From NCBI GenBank assembly GCA_015485355.1, contig WFTQ01000075.1, positions 1 to 51,341 of the forward strand: DNA of 51,341 bases. Reading direction: 5' to 3'. A program made the position numbers and the translations under genes. The notes below the pieces were generated by a model. It had not been told where the DNA came from. It was given only the letters and a program-made list of their open reading frames with translations, and did no database searches. This DNA comes from a bacterium. GTDB taxonomy: Bacteria; Calditrichota; Calditrichia; RBG-13-44-9; J042. This document shows, one piece after another, positions 9,364-18,381 of this stretch. Each line of letters opens with the position of its first letter. Positions within the stretch are counted from its first letter, which is position 1.

Positions 9364-9446
9364 TTTCTCCATTGTCCCTACGGGACAAAATTTGGGGGGC
9401 ATCAATTTTCCTATATTGGGAAATATAAACTATAGGCTATGGGCAT

Positions 9447-9471
9447 CCCATCGCGCCGCGATGGGGTTTTT
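9447..9471 (+). terminator. Intrinsic terminator of the receiver gene
   Basis: CCCATCGC (9447-9454), loop GCC, GCGATGGG (9458-9465), then GTTTTT. This is an 8-bp perfect stem and the clearest rho-independent terminator in the window. Confidence 0.88.
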
Positions 9472-9607
9472 GTGTATCGAATATAGTTAACAATCTGTTT
9501 TTATTCAGATCATTTAGCATTTTGGGGAGATGCTTTTTGGACACCCCCAGGGCCTGGGATTCGGGAAAGCAACGGGAACCGAGCCGGCCGTTCTCTGCAG
9601 GAAGGTT

Positions 9608-10522
9608 TTAAAACTCCAGCACCGCCCCCTCCCGTGCGGCAAAACAGGGAATATCATAATTCATTTGCTTTAATTTCCGGCGACTCAGTTCCAGAATATG
9701 GTCAACGGTGGCATCATCGTGATCGGGATCGTGATGAAACAGCACCAGTTGTTTCACCCGCGCCCGCACGGCCAGTTCCACGGTATAGTTGTAGGGCGAA
9801 TGACCCCAGGAAATTTTTTCCTGATATTCCTCGGGTAAAAATTGGGTGTCGTGAATCAACACATCGCAACCCCGGATAAAGGCAATAAAATCTTCGACCT
9901 TATCCTCCACATAACTCTCGAACCGTTCCTCCACGCTCGCATCCCCTTCCTTGCCCAACATGGGCAACTCCGGGAACCCACTATTGAAGGGCTCGTTATC
10001 GCTGACGTAGACCAGGGATTTTCCCTGGAAGGTAAACCGGTAACCCAGGGCGTAGCCGGGGTGATTCACAAACTTGGTCGCCACTTCCACCCCATCGATG
10101 GTAAAGCTCTCCTCCCGCACGACTCGAAAATCGATCTGCGCCTGCATATCTTCGATAGAAACCGGGAAAAAGGTGGGTTTCATTTGCATGGAGATAATCT
10201 CATTGAGAGGAAGATGCGGCTCATCGCACCCGAAAATCACAAAATGATTGCCGGGCACAAAGGCCGGTTTGAAAAAAGGCAATCCCTGAATGTGGTCCCA
10301 ATGGAAATGGCTGATGAAAATAAAGGCTTTTACCGGTTCGCGGATCTGCAACAGCTCTTTGCCCAATTCTCGGATCCCGGAACCGGCATCCAGAATAAAG
10401 CGTTGCCGGCCAGGAAAACGGACTTCCACACAGGCGGTATTACCTCCGTAACGTAATGTTCGGTGTCCTGGAGTGGGAATCGACCCCCGAACACCCCAGA
10501 ACTTAATTTTTACAGGCTTCAT
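9608..10522 (-). CDS. Metallo-beta-lactamase-fold hydrolase (RNase Z / phosphodiesterase-like)
   Basis: Cytosolic dizinc hydrolase of the MBL superfamily. The Zn motif HFHWDH lies at residues 72-77. The N-terminus KIKFWGVRGSIPTPG and RYGGNTACVEV is characteristic of the MBL subgroup often annotated as cyclic-nucleotide phosphodiesterase or PhnP/RNase Z-like. Further metal ligands are likely in YVSDNEP, LIHDTQF, SWGHS and LFHHDPDH. The gene overlaps the upstream receiver by 20 bases and has no obvious Shine-Dalgarno, so translation is probably coupled to it. A role in hydrolysing a signalling nucleotide or phosphodiester is an inference from this pairing. The substrate cannot be read from sequence. 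Confidence 0.86.
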   Translation of the reverse strand: MKPVKIKFWGVRGSIPTPGHRTLRYGGNTACVEVRFPGRQRFILDAGSGIRELGKELLQIREPVKAFIFISHFHWDHIQGLPFFKPAFVPGNHFVIFGCDEPHLPLNEIISMQMKPTFFPVSIEDMQAQIDFRVVREESFTIDGVEVATKFVNHPGYALGYRFTFQGKSLVYVSDNEPFNSGFPELPMLGKEGDASVEERFESYVEDKVEDFIAFIRGCDVLIHDTQFLPEEYQEKISWGHSPYNYTVELAVRARVKQLVLFHHDPDHDDATVDHILELSRRKLKQMNYDIPCFAAREGAVLEF

Positions 10523-10910
10523 GTTTGGTGGGTTCTAAAAACGCTTTCACGGTTTCCACGATCAACTGCGCCCTCGTGGGTTTGAAGAAAAAGGCATCCG
10601 CACCCAGCTCCAGCGCCTTCCGACGATCGGATTCGTACATCTTGCCCGAATAGATAATGATCTTGGTATCGGCCGTCTCCTGCGTGGATTTCACCATCTT
10701 CAACAACCGCAGTCCATCAATCTTGGGCATCATCAAATCCACAATCACCACAGGCGGTCTATCTTGTGAAATTTTTTCCAGAGCCAGCGAACTGTCGGTA
10801 ATAAATTCAGAACTCAACCCGTACTCCTCCATCAATAACTTGGTTAACTGAGCCTGTTCCAGATTATCCTCAACAATCAGCACATCGTACTTTGCTTTGT
10901 TCCGATTCAT
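10503..10910 (-). CDS. Single-domain response regulator (CheY-like receiver)
   Basis: A 135-residue receiver with no output domain: acidic pocket VLIVEDN (E14, D15), phospho-acceptor D58 (VVIVDLMMPKIDG), IIIYSGK in place of the usual T/S-A/G and the lysine in FFFKPTRAQL. The ATG at 10910 was chosen over the upstream in-frame start (10964) because GGAAGGAG lies just ahead of it. Its last 20 bases overlap the metal-dependent hydrolase, suggesting that the phosphorylation state of the receiver regulates, or is regulated with, that enzyme. No histidine kinase is nearby. Confidence 0.88.
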   Translation of the reverse strand: MNRNKAKYDVLIVEDNLEQAQLTKLLMEEYGLSSEFITDSSLALEKISQDRPPVVIVDLMMPKIDGLRLLKMVKSTQETADTKIIIYSGKMYESDRRKALELGADAFFFKPTRAQLIVETVKAFLEPTKHEACKN

Positions 10911-11485
10911 GGCTCCTTCCCTGATTGATTCCACCTTATCTCTTCTGCGAAATATTTTGATCATCCTTCCATTCGTTTTTATGTTTCGCCCAATATTAAC
11001 CGAAACCGATCCCTCCCCTTGTGATAATTCCCACAGAAAAATGGGCGGCTTTTTGGATCGCCCGCATCCCCGGTGCGCCTTATCGTCTCATCCATTTCCG
11101 TCCCAATAGCATGGACCAGCGCTTCCCGAACCCGCCTCCAGATCCCGAAGCAAGGGATTAAACGCTGCGAAACCGACCGCTATTTTTGGAGCCAATGATA
11201 CATCCAGGAAGTTTTGTATCCCCCAGAGAACCCTTGAACCCATACACCCGAATAATAATGCCGGTTCTTACACGCTCATCAATATTGGTATCAGCTTATT
11301 CGCTTTGCTGAATATATTTCTTGACAAATCTCACAATTCGGCTGATCAAACAAAAAATTCCTGTTTGTTCGGCATCCTTACCCGGGCAGGTGCTTCCACC
11401 TTGGGTTTGTTATTCCCGTGGGCATCGATAAGACACGGGAAAAGCGCCCTTCCATCCCCCATCCCGGATATCGGGGAACCGGACG
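10911..11485. other. 575-bp intergenic region receiver–DUF1573
   Basis: No credible gene on either strand. It must hold the receiver promoter, but I found no match to the TTGNNN-N17-TANNTT pattern. On the minus strand GGGCG/CGCCC (about 11044-11064) followed by ATTTTTCT is a weak terminator-like hairpin. CCCGTG (11415-11420) pairs with CACGGG (11434-11439) downstream of the DUF1573 gene. The dodecamer CGGGGAACCGGA occurs twice around 11473-11512. Confidence 0.6.
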
Positions 11486-12145
11486 TTACCGGACAAATAC
11501 GGGGAACCGGATCTGCCGTTTCGGTTGATAGCTGGTTTCGATGACCAGATAAATCAGTTTTTGTTTGATTTTGGCGGGTTCTACTTCCAGTTGAAATTGT
11601 ACCCGGCCACCGGGAGGTATGGAGGTCTTACGAGGTTTTACCTGGACCCCCTGTTTGGGTATCTGGACATTGAGGACGCGTATTTCCTGATTACTATTGT
11701 TTTGAATCTCAAAGCCGGCTGTCGTCCGGGAATGATCCGGGGTTTGCTGGATTCTCACATACGCCGGCTCCACCTTCAGGAGGGGTACCACCTCTGCCAT
11801 CACCGTAAACTGAACCCTTCCTGGATCGGGCGCCTTATAGTAGATGGTGATGTGCTTACGAATCCGCCCTTTAAATCCCTGGGTGTCGATCTCGAAAGGC
11901 AGGCTGATGGTGTCGCCTTGTTGGTAATCGAACCGTTCGAGTTGTGCTACGGTGCAACCGCAGCTTTTTTTCAAGTCCTGGATCACCAATTGTTCCCTTC
12001 CCAGATAAACAAACCGCAGGGTATCCCGGATAATCTCCCCTTCCCGGTAAAACCCCTTATCCATCATCTGGGGAGTGATGAATTGGAACATCTGGGCATT
12101 GAGGGCCCCGAACCCGAACAAAAGGATCATCCATTTGATCTTCAT
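11486..12145 (-). CDS. DUF1573-containing exported protein
   Basis: About 219 residues. The start at 12145 gives MKIKWMILLFGFGALNAQ, a clear signal peptide; longer in-frame starts (TTG 12208, ATG 12190) would bury it. The DUF1573 motif LKKSCGCTVAQ follows; this Ig-like domain with a paired-cysteine turn is common in Bacteroidetes-group bacteria. A second beta-sandwich of about 100 residues (VEPAYVRI..., then FEIQNNSNQEIRVLNVQI) looks like the ASPM/SPD-2/Hydin-type fold. It is probably periplasmic or surface-exposed. Last gene of the 11-gene operon, 98 bases past rluD. Function unknown. Confidence 0.82.
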   Translation of the reverse strand: MKIKWMILLFGFGALNAQMFQFITPQMMDKGFYREGEIIRDTLRFVYLGREQLVIQDLKKSCGCTVAQLERFDYQQGDTISLPFEIDTQGFKGRIRKHITIYYKAPDPGRVQFTVMAEVVPLLKVEPAYVRIQQTPDHSRTTAGFEIQNNSNQEIRVLNVQIPKQGVQVKPRKTSIPPGGRVQFQLEVEPAKIKQKLIYLVIETSYQPKRQIRFPVFVR

Positions 12146-12243
12146 ACCGAGCGTTTCCCGATGTTTTATTACGGCGTTAAATTTAACCATTTTCTGCGAA
12201 ACGGGCAAAAATTTTCTGGTAATTCTTGTTCCCTCAATCCCTT

Positions 12244-13221
12244 TCAGGCCTCGGTTTCCAGTATCTGCAGCACCTGTTGAAAATCTTCGGGTAGCTTTAC
12301 TTCAAAGAGCATTGCCTGTCCGGTAACGGGATGGACAAAGCCCAATCGATAGGCATGTAAGGCCTGACGAGGCAGACGGCTGAGCAGTTGCAAGGCCCTA
12401 CGTCTTTGAGCCGGGGAAGATAATCGGTTCAACTGCCTATTTCGCCCTCCATATTCCGGATCACCAAACACGGGGTGATGAATATGATGAAAATGAATCC
12501 GAATTTGATGGCTTCTCCCGGTTTTCAGGTGCACCCGCACCAGGGTTAAAAAATCGTAGAATTTTTCCACTTCATAACAAGTAACGGCGGGCTTGCCTTG
12601 AGGGGTAACGGTAAATTTTTTACGATTTTTCAGACTCCGCCCCACCCGGGTTTCGATGGTTCCGGAGGATTGTTTCAGCCGGCCCCACACCAGCGCCTTG
12701 TATTCTCGATGTGCGGTTTTGCGGGCAAACTGTTGTTGCAACCCCAGATGGGTCCGATCATCTTTTGCGATTACCAGCAGACCCGAGGTGTTTTTATCCA
12801 GCCGATGCACGATACCCGGACGCAGGCGCCCCCCAACGCCGGACAAATCCCGGCAATAATACATCAACGCATTCACCAGAGTACCGTCCCTTCTACCGGC
12901 GCCCGGGTGCACCACCATTCCCGCGGGTTTGTTGACGACCAGCAAGTGGGGATCCTCAAACACGACTTCCAGGGGGATGGGTTGCGGCCGAATTTCGGTT
13001 TCTGCAGGAGGCGGGATTTCAACGAAGACCCGCTGTCCGGGCTCCAGCTTGTACGAGGGTTTCACGGTGCGCGAATTCACCTGCACGCGTCCCTGGTCAA
13101 TCAGCTTTTGTAAATAAGAGCGGGAATGGTGCGGTAACTGCTGGACGAGAAAACGATCCAGTCGGGTTCCGGCGAACGATCCCGGTACCCGGAACTCATA
13201 AGTCTTTGTCACCAGTGGCAT
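12244..13221 (-). CDS. rluD: Ribosomal large-subunit pseudouridine synthase, RluD type
   Basis: Isomerises uridines of 23S rRNA to pseudouridine. Residues 15-75 form an S4 RNA-binding domain (GTRLDRFLVQQL..., LIDQGRVQVN). The RsuA/RluD catalytic domain follows with HRLDKNTSGLLVIAKD, where D142 is the catalytic aspartate, then KTGRSHQIRIH. Length (325) is typical of RluC/RluD. It overlaps the 3' end of lspA by 26 bases. The lspA-rluD (ylyB) pair is conserved in many bacteria. RluC versus RluD specificity cannot be settled by eye. Confidence 0.92.
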   Translation of the reverse strand: MPLVTKTYEFRVPGSFAGTRLDRFLVQQLPHHSRSYLQKLIDQGRVQVNSRTVKPSYKLEPGQRVFVEIPPPAETEIRPQPIPLEVVFEDPHLLVVNKPAGMVVHPGAGRRDGTLVNALMYYCRDLSGVGGRLRPGIVHRLDKNTSGLLVIAKDDRTHLGLQQQFARKTAHREYKALVWGRLKQSSGTIETRVGRSLKNRKKFTVTPQGKPAVTCYEVEKFYDFLTLVRVHLKTGRSHQIRIHFHHIHHPVFGDPEYGGRNRQLNRLSSPAQRRRALQLLSRLPRQALHAYRLGFVHPVTGQAMLFEVKLPEDFQQVLQILETEA

Positions 13222-13771
13222 TGGAAACCACAGGTTGGTGGGTCAGTTTGTGTTCAAAAAAGGCCGAGATGATAATGGCGATCATGCCGAGGGATACGGC
13301 CATATCGGCCACATTAAAGACGGGCCAGCGGACTAAAGAATATGCCGGCAGTTCGAAAAATAAAAATTTGCCCCCCCGAAAATGAATATCAAAAAATTCC
13401 ACATCAACAAAATCCACTACCCGACCCCGCCAGAAACGATCGATCAGATTGCCAAAGGCACCGCCAAGGATCATGGAAAACGAAATGCGCAACAGGAGAT
13501 GATCTTTCATCTTGAATAAATAATAAAAAATCACAAACACCGCCAATATGGACAGCACGTTTAATAACAATTTGTTCCCAAACTGAATCCCGAACGCCAT
13601 CCCCGGATTTTCCACATACGTAAGGCGCAAAAAATTCCCCAGAATGGGGATGGACTCCCGGGGCTGCAAATAGACCCTCGCCAGCCATTTGGTGAACTGA
13701 TCCAGTATAACCACACCGACCACAATAATCGTAGTCGTCGTTCCTTTCCGTGCCGGATTGAAAATGCTCAT
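13196..13771 (-). CDS. lspA: Lipoprotein signal peptidase (signal peptidase II)
   Basis: Inner-membrane aspartyl protease that cleaves prolipoproteins before the lipidated cysteine. It has four membrane segments (about 13-30, 64-86, 95-110, 145-168). The catalytic aspartates are D120 (RVVDFVD) and D156 (FNVADMAVS); NLIDR and ENPGMAFGI are also conserved. The start at 13771 was chosen because its ATG overlaps the dksA stop (ATGA). The 13-residue upstream extension in the same frame is then not translated. The C-terminal 20 residues after the last helix are polar and atypical. Several lipoprotein-like products in this window would be substrates. Confidence 0.94.
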   Translation of the reverse strand: MSIFNPARKGTTTTIIVVGVVILDQFTKWLARVYLQPRESIPILGNFLRLTYVENPGMAFGIQFGNKLLLNVLSILAVFVIFYYLFKMKDHLLLRISFSMILGGAFGNLIDRFWRGRVVDFVDVEFFDIHFRGGKFLFFELPAYSLVRWPVFNVADMAVSLGMIAIIISAFFEHKLTHQPVVSNATGDKDL

Positions 13772-14145
13772 GCTTTCCGTTTCGCCTCGGCTTGTTTGCA
13801 GGGTACACAAATGCGGGTGGTGGGAACAATCTCCAGCCGACGTTCATCAATTTCCTGACCACACACCCGGCAAACGCCATACTCACCCAGTTCAATGCGC
13901 TGAAGCGCCTGTTCAATTTGCTGCAAATATTTTTCCTCCCGGGATAAGAACAAGAACGCCTTTTCACGCTCCATAGCGTCGGTACCCTGATCGGCCATAT
14001 GAAACGTGTATCCCGAATGATCGCCGGAACTCTCCCGATAGGTCGACTCCAGCGCCACCTCTCGCAAATGCTCAATACGATCCAGTACTTCCTGCCGCTT
14101 CTCTAATAACAGATTCTTGAAATACTCCAATCTCTCCTTGGTCAT
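13768..14145 (-). CDS. DksA/TraR-family C4 zinc-finger protein (YlyA-like)
   Basis: A 125-residue regulator predicted to bind RNA polymerase through the secondary channel. The N-terminal helical part contains ADQGTDAMEREK, with the paired acidic residues D52 and D56 typical of TraR/YlyA proteins. The C-terminal zinc finger is C92-x2-C95 (CRVCG) and C113-x2-C116 (CVPC). The start at ATG 14145 is supported by AAAGGA eight bases upstream, rather than the TTG at 14169. In Firmicutes the orthologous gene (ylyA) also lies between ileS and lspA, as here. Confidence 0.9.
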   Translation of the reverse strand: MTKERLEYFKNLLLEKRQEVLDRIEHLREVALESTYRESSGDHSGYTFHMADQGTDAMEREKAFLFLSREEKYLQQIEQALQRIELGEYGVCRVCGQEIDERRLEIVPTTRICVPCKQAEAKRKA

Positions 14146-14165
14146 AAAGTATCCTTTCTTTTTGG

Positions 14166-17100
14166 TCAACTTACTTTCTGAATGGCTACTTTCACCGTTT
14201 CGTTACCGATGGTTATTTCCTGAGCGTTGTTTTCTACGGGTAACCGATTCACCAGATCGACTGCCAGGGTTTCAGATTTGATATAGTCGGCCATTCTCTG
14301 AACGGCTTGATCCACTTTCGGGGAACCCTGATAGTATATTTTAATTCGGTCCGTCACCATAAGTTGCGACGATTTCCGCAAATGTTGAATTCGATTAATA
14401 AAATCCCGGGCAATTCCTTCCGCTTCCAGTTCCGGCGTAATGACCAAATCCAATGCGATGAGGATCTCCCGCTCTCGTGCCACGGCCCGGTGCCGATCGG
14501 TCTTTTCCTCGACGATCTCCACATCTTCCAAACCGATCTGCACTTCGTGTCCTTCAATCGAGAGGGTGATGTGCCCCTCTGTCTCCAGACGCTCCACATC
14601 CTCATCCTTCCAGGTGGCAATCACTTCAGCAATGTGTTTCATCATTTTTCCGTACCGAGGGCCCAGTTGTTTGAAATTGGGCTTTGCCCGCCGCGAAATC
14701 AGCGTCTGAAGACGAGACACCACTCGAATGTCCTTGACGTTGATTTCTTCTTTAATGATCGCCGCCATTTGTTGCACCGCTTTCAGAATGTTCGGGCTTT
14801 CGCTGGCCACGATCAATTCCCGCAAGGGCTGGCGAACCTTGATTTTTACTTCATTGCGCAATGCCCGGGCAACACTCACCACCTTCTGGGCCACCTGCAT
14901 GCGGTGTTCCAGCTCTGGATCCCGGCAGGCACGCATCGGCTCGGTCAACTCCGGATAATCGGTCAGATGAACGCTGACCGGCATGGCCTCGGTGCGCAGG
15001 TTGCGATACAGTTCTTCGGATACAAAGGGAGCAAAAGGAGCCATTAATTTGGACAGGGTCAACAACACTTCGTACAGTGTCTGATAGGCGGCCAGCTTGT
15101 CGCTCCCCGCTTCGCTCTTCCAGAACCGTCTGCGATTGCGCCGGACGTACCAGTTGGAGACATCATCCAACACAAAATCGGCAATCAGCCGCGTGGCCCG
15201 GGTCATATCGTAATCTTCCATTAACCGACGGGTTTGATCCACGATGGTGTAGAGGCGGGACAAAATCCAGCGGTCGATCTCGGGGCGTTGCGAAAAGGGC
15301 AGCAGAGGCGCCCGGGGATCGAAACGATCGATATTGGCATAAAGAGCAAAAAAGTTGTATGTATTGAGCAAAGTATCGAAAAATTTCCGGTAAACTTCTT
15401 CGACCCCTTTTACATCGAAGCGTTTGGGCACCCAGGGGGCGCTGACACTTATAAAATACCAGCGGAGGGGATCCACTCCGTAACTGGCGATCACATCCTG
15501 GGGTTCCACCACATTGCCCCGGGACTTGCTCATCTTCTGGCCGTATTTATCCAGAATTAACTCGTTGACCACGATATTTTTGAAAGCAGGCTGGTCGAAC
15601 AGCATGGTGGAGATGGCTAACAGAGAATAGAACCAGCCCCGGGTTTGATCGATGCCTTCGCAAATAAAATCGGCCGGAAAGTTTTCTTGAAATTTGTCCC
15701 GGTTTTGAAAGGGATAGCCCCACTGGGCATAGGGCATGCTACCGGAATCGAACCATACATCGATGACTTCCGGCACCCGCCGCATGGAGTCCCCACAAGC
15801 AGGGCAATCGATCACAATCTCATCCACATAAGGTTTGTGAAGGTCGAGCTTTTCCGGTACATTTTTACCTTTTTCTTGCAATTCGGCCATACTCCCGATG
15901 GCGATCTGATGGTCGCACTTCCGGCACACCCAGATGTTCAGCGGTGTGCCCCAGTATCGATCACGAGACAGGGCCCAATCCACATTGTTTTTTAACCACT
16001 CTCCGAATCGCCCGGTACCGACCTCCGAAGGATGCCAGTTGATCCGGGCATTATTCCTCAACATCTGTTCTTTAAATTGGGTAGTCCGGATATACCAGGA
16101 CTCCCGGGCATAATAGAGCAAGGGCGAGTCGCAGCGCCAGCAATGGGGATAACTGTGTTCGATCACTTCTTGTTTAAACAGAAGCCCTCGTTTTTTCAGA
16201 TGTTCAATGATCTGAGGATCGGCGTCTTTCACAAACTGTCCGGCATAATCCCGAACCACCGGTTCGAACCGACCGCTTTTATCCACGGGGCGCAGTACAG
16301 GCAAGCTGTATTGTTGGCCCAACTGATAATCTTCCTCGCCAAAGGCCGGGGCCATGTGGACGATGCCGGTACCATCTTCGGTGGTCACAAAATCCCCCAG
16401 AACCACATAAAACGCTTGTTGTTGGACCGGCACAAAGTCAAACAGTCGAATGTATTCGGTACCTTCCAGGTCTTTACCCTTAAAGGCTTCCCGAATTTGA
16501 AAATCGCCACCCAACACGGCTTCGGCCCGGGCACGGGCCAATATCAAAACCTCCCCCCGATAGTCTACCTTCACATATTCCACATCCGGATGCACCGCCA
16601 GCGCGACATTGGAGATCAACGTCCAGGGGGTGGTGGTCCACACCAGAAAATAGCTTCCCGCCCGATCTTTAATCGGCACCTTCACATATACCGACGGATC
16701 CTCCACGTCTTTGTAGCCCAACGATACTTCGTGGCTGGAAAGGGGAGTCTCGCAACGGGGACAATAAGGCAAAATCTTAAATCCCTGGTACAGCAATCCT
16801 CGTTCAAAAAAGGTCTTCAGAATCCACCAGATGCTTTGAATGTATTCGTTTTCGAAGGTAATGTAGGGATGCTCCAGGTCCAACCAGAACCCGATGCGGC
16901 GGGTCAGCTGGTCCCAATCCTTTTTATATGTAAAAACACTTTCTTTGCATTTCCGGTTAAATTTGTCCACTCCATATTTTTCGATTTGCTCCTTGCCCTG
17001 AATGCCCAGCATTTTCTCCACTTCAATCTCCACGGGTAACCCGTGCGTATCCCACCCCGCCTTCCGATAAACGTAATGGCCGGTCATGGTTTTATAACGG

Positions 17101-17306
17101 CAGACTACATCCTTAATGGTTCGACTCATCACATGATGGATTCCGGGCCGTCCGTTGGCAGTGGGTGGCCCCTCGTAAAAAACAAATCGAGGACTATGGG
17201 CCCGCTGCTCCAGGGTCTTCCGGAAAATCTGTTCCCGGTCCCAGAATTCCAGAATCGACTCTTCCAGACGGGTCAATTCCACTTTCCTGGAATACTCCTT
17301 AAACAT
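14166..17306 (-). CDS. ileS: Isoleucyl-tRNA synthetase, type 2 with GXHH signature
   Basis: Charges tRNA-Ile and edits valine. At 1046 residues it has the Rossmann catalytic domain split by the CP1 editing domain (about 200-390, with TTTPWTLISN). The first class I signature reads PTANGRPGIHH: residues 55-58 are G-I-H-H rather than the canonical H-x-G-H. The second signature KMSKSRGN lies at 591-598. GWDTHGLPVEIEVEK and the long C-terminal extension place it with the eukaryote-like type 2 enzymes. It has no C-terminal zinc cluster of type 1. Flanking order divIVA...ileS-ylyA-lspA-ylyB supports this being the housekeeping copy. Confidence 0.95.
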   Translation of the reverse strand: MFKEYSRKVELTRLEESILEFWDREQIFRKTLEQRAHSPRFVFYEGPPTANGRPGIHHVMSRTIKDVVCRYKTMTGHYVYRKAGWDTHGLPVEIEVEKMLGIQGKEQIEKYGVDKFNRKCKESVFTYKKDWDQLTRRIGFWLDLEHPYITFENEYIQSIWWILKTFFERGLLYQGFKILPYCPRCETPLSSHEVSLGYKDVEDPSVYVKVPIKDRAGSYFLVWTTTPWTLISNVALAVHPDVEYVKVDYRGEVLILARARAEAVLGGDFQIREAFKGKDLEGTEYIRLFDFVPVQQQAFYVVLGDFVTTEDGTGIVHMAPAFGEEDYQLGQQYSLPVLRPVDKSGRFEPVVRDYAGQFVKDADPQIIEHLKKRGLLFKQEVIEHSYPHCWRCDSPLLYYARESWYIRTTQFKEQMLRNNARINWHPSEVGTGRFGEWLKNNVDWALSRDRYWGTPLNIWVCRKCDHQIAIGSMAELQEKGKNVPEKLDLHKPYVDEIVIDCPACGDSMRRVPEVIDVWFDSGSMPYAQWGYPFQNRDKFQENFPADFICEGIDQTRGWFYSLLAISTMLFDQPAFKNIVVNELILDKYGQKMSKSRGNVVEPQDVIASYGVDPLRWYFISVSAPWVPKRFDVKGVEEVYRKFFDTLLNTYNFFALYANIDRFDPRAPLLPFSQRPEIDRWILSRLYTIVDQTRRLMEDYDMTRATRLIADFVLDDVSNWYVRRNRRRFWKSEAGSDKLAAYQTLYEVLLTLSKLMAPFAPFVSEELYRNLRTEAMPVSVHLTDYPELTEPMRACRDPELEHRMQVAQKVVSVARALRNEVKIKVRQPLRELIVASESPNILKAVQQMAAIIKEEINVKDIRVVSRLQTLISRRAKPNFKQLGPRYGKMMKHIAEVIATWKDEDVERLETEGHITLSIEGHEVQIGLEDVEIVEEKTDRHRAVAREREILIALDLVITPELEAEGIARDFINRIQHLRKSSQLMVTDRIKIYYQGSPKVDQAVQRMADYIKSETLAVDLVNRLPVENNAQEITIGNETVKVAIQKVS

Positions 17307-17324
17307 GCTCCCGTTCCTCAGTGC

Positions 17325-17552
17325 TCATTTTCTCCATAGCCAGGAAATTAATAAGAGCAACAAATTTAATAAAATTAAAGTGGTAATGGGAAAATAAAAT
17401 ATAAAATTTTTCTTCCGGATGAGGACGTCTCCCGGAAGGCGACCAATGTAGGGAATTTTATCCAAAAACAAAAGGGCCACACCGATTAAAAGTGTGACCG
17501 CTCCGATTAAAATGAGCCATTTTGCCAGCGGTTGCCAGGTGAAATCTTCCAT
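17325..17552 (-). CDS. DUF2905 family small membrane protein
   Basis: 75 residues with two predicted membrane helices (about 11-30 and 53-72). They are joined by the short conserved segment KIPYIGRLPGDVLIRKKNF, the DUF2905 hallmark. Function unknown. It sits tightly between the purine nucleoside phosphorylase and ileS inside the 11-gene operon (7 and 18 bases away). Confidence 0.88.
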   Translation of the reverse strand: MEDFTWQPLAKWLILIGAVTLLIGVALLFLDKIPYIGRLPGDVLIRKKNFIFYFPITTLILLNLLLLLISWLWRK

Positions 17553-17559
17553 AGCCCTC

Positions 17560-18381
17560 CTACAATCTTTCTACCAGTCGCTTCATGAGTAGGGTCAATC
17601 GCGGTTGGGCTTGATTGGCCGTCTTGATGATATCGGCCACATCGACCGGTTGCAGGGCGTCCGGGAAACATTCGTCGGTAATCACCGAAACGGCGAAAAC
17701 CTCCATGTTCATGTGACGGGCCACGATGACTTCCGGAACCGTGGACATGCCCACCACATCCGCACCGATGGCCCTTAAAAATCGATATTCCGCACGGGTT
17801 TCCAGATTGGGCCCCGCCACCGCCACATACACTCCCTTTTGAATGCGCATCTTTTCTTCCAAGGCGATCTGCTCGGCCAGATCAATCAGCCGCAGACTAT
17901 AGGGCTCAGACATATCGGGAAAACGGGGACCCAGTTCATCATCATTGGGGCCGATTAAAGGATTGTCTCCCAACAGATTGATATGATCGACCATAATCAT
18001 GAGGTCCCCTTTGCGGAACAGGGGATTCATGCCTCCGGCGGCGTTGGAAATCAACAGCGTGTGCACCCCCAGAAATTTCATGACCCGGATGGGAAAGGTA
18101 ATCTGCTGCATACTGTAACCTTCATAATAATGAAAACGTCCCTGCATGGCCACCACCGGACGTCCGGAAATGGTACCGAATATCAGCTTGCCCTCATGCG
18201 TTTCCACGGTGGAGACCGGAAAATGGGGAATGTCCCCATAAGGCAACGCTACTTCCTGCCGGATTTCGCTCACCAATCCCCCCAACCCGGTTCCCAACAC
18301 AATGCCGATGGGAGGTTGCATTTGCGTATGTCGGCGAATGTAGCCCAGGGTCTCTTCAATCTGTTGACGCAACCGGCTCAT
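17560..18381 (-). CDS. Purine nucleoside phosphorylase (PNP/MTAP family)
   Basis: Phosphorolysis of purine (deoxy)nucleosides, probably inosine and guanosine, in salvage. 273 residues of the trimeric NP-II family: IGIVLGTGLGG, GRFHYYEG, LISNAAGGMN, VAGPNLETRAEYR, GADVVGMSTVPE and VSVITDECF. The longer in-frame opening (18642) is rejected because the ATG at 18381 overlaps the upstream stop as ATGA and gives the family's normal N-terminus. VITDECFP, where N is usual in many PNPs, could alter base preference. Confidence 0.92.
   Translation of the reverse strand: MSRLRQQIEETLGYIRRHTQMQPPIGIVLGTGLGGLVSEIRQEVALPYGDIPHFPVSTVETHEGKLIFGTISGRPVVAMQGRFHYYEGYSMQQITFPIRVMKFLGVHTLLISNAAGGMNPLFRKGDLMIMVDHINLLGDNPLIGPNDDELGPRFPDMSEPYSLRLIDLAEQIALEEKMRIQKGVYVAVAGPNLETRAEYRFLRAIGADVVGMSTVPEVIVARHMNMEVFAVSVITDECFPDALQPVDVADIIKTANQAQPRLTLLMKRLVERL

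Noticed and set aside
11321-11349. TTGACA at 11321 on the plus strand as a promoter
   Set aside because: Seventeen bases later the sequence is GATCAA, not TANNTT, and no plus-strand gene follows.
16032-17039. 335-codon plus-strand open frame
   Set aside because: It lies wholly antisense to ileS, has no ribosome site and follows the codon bias of the complementary gene.
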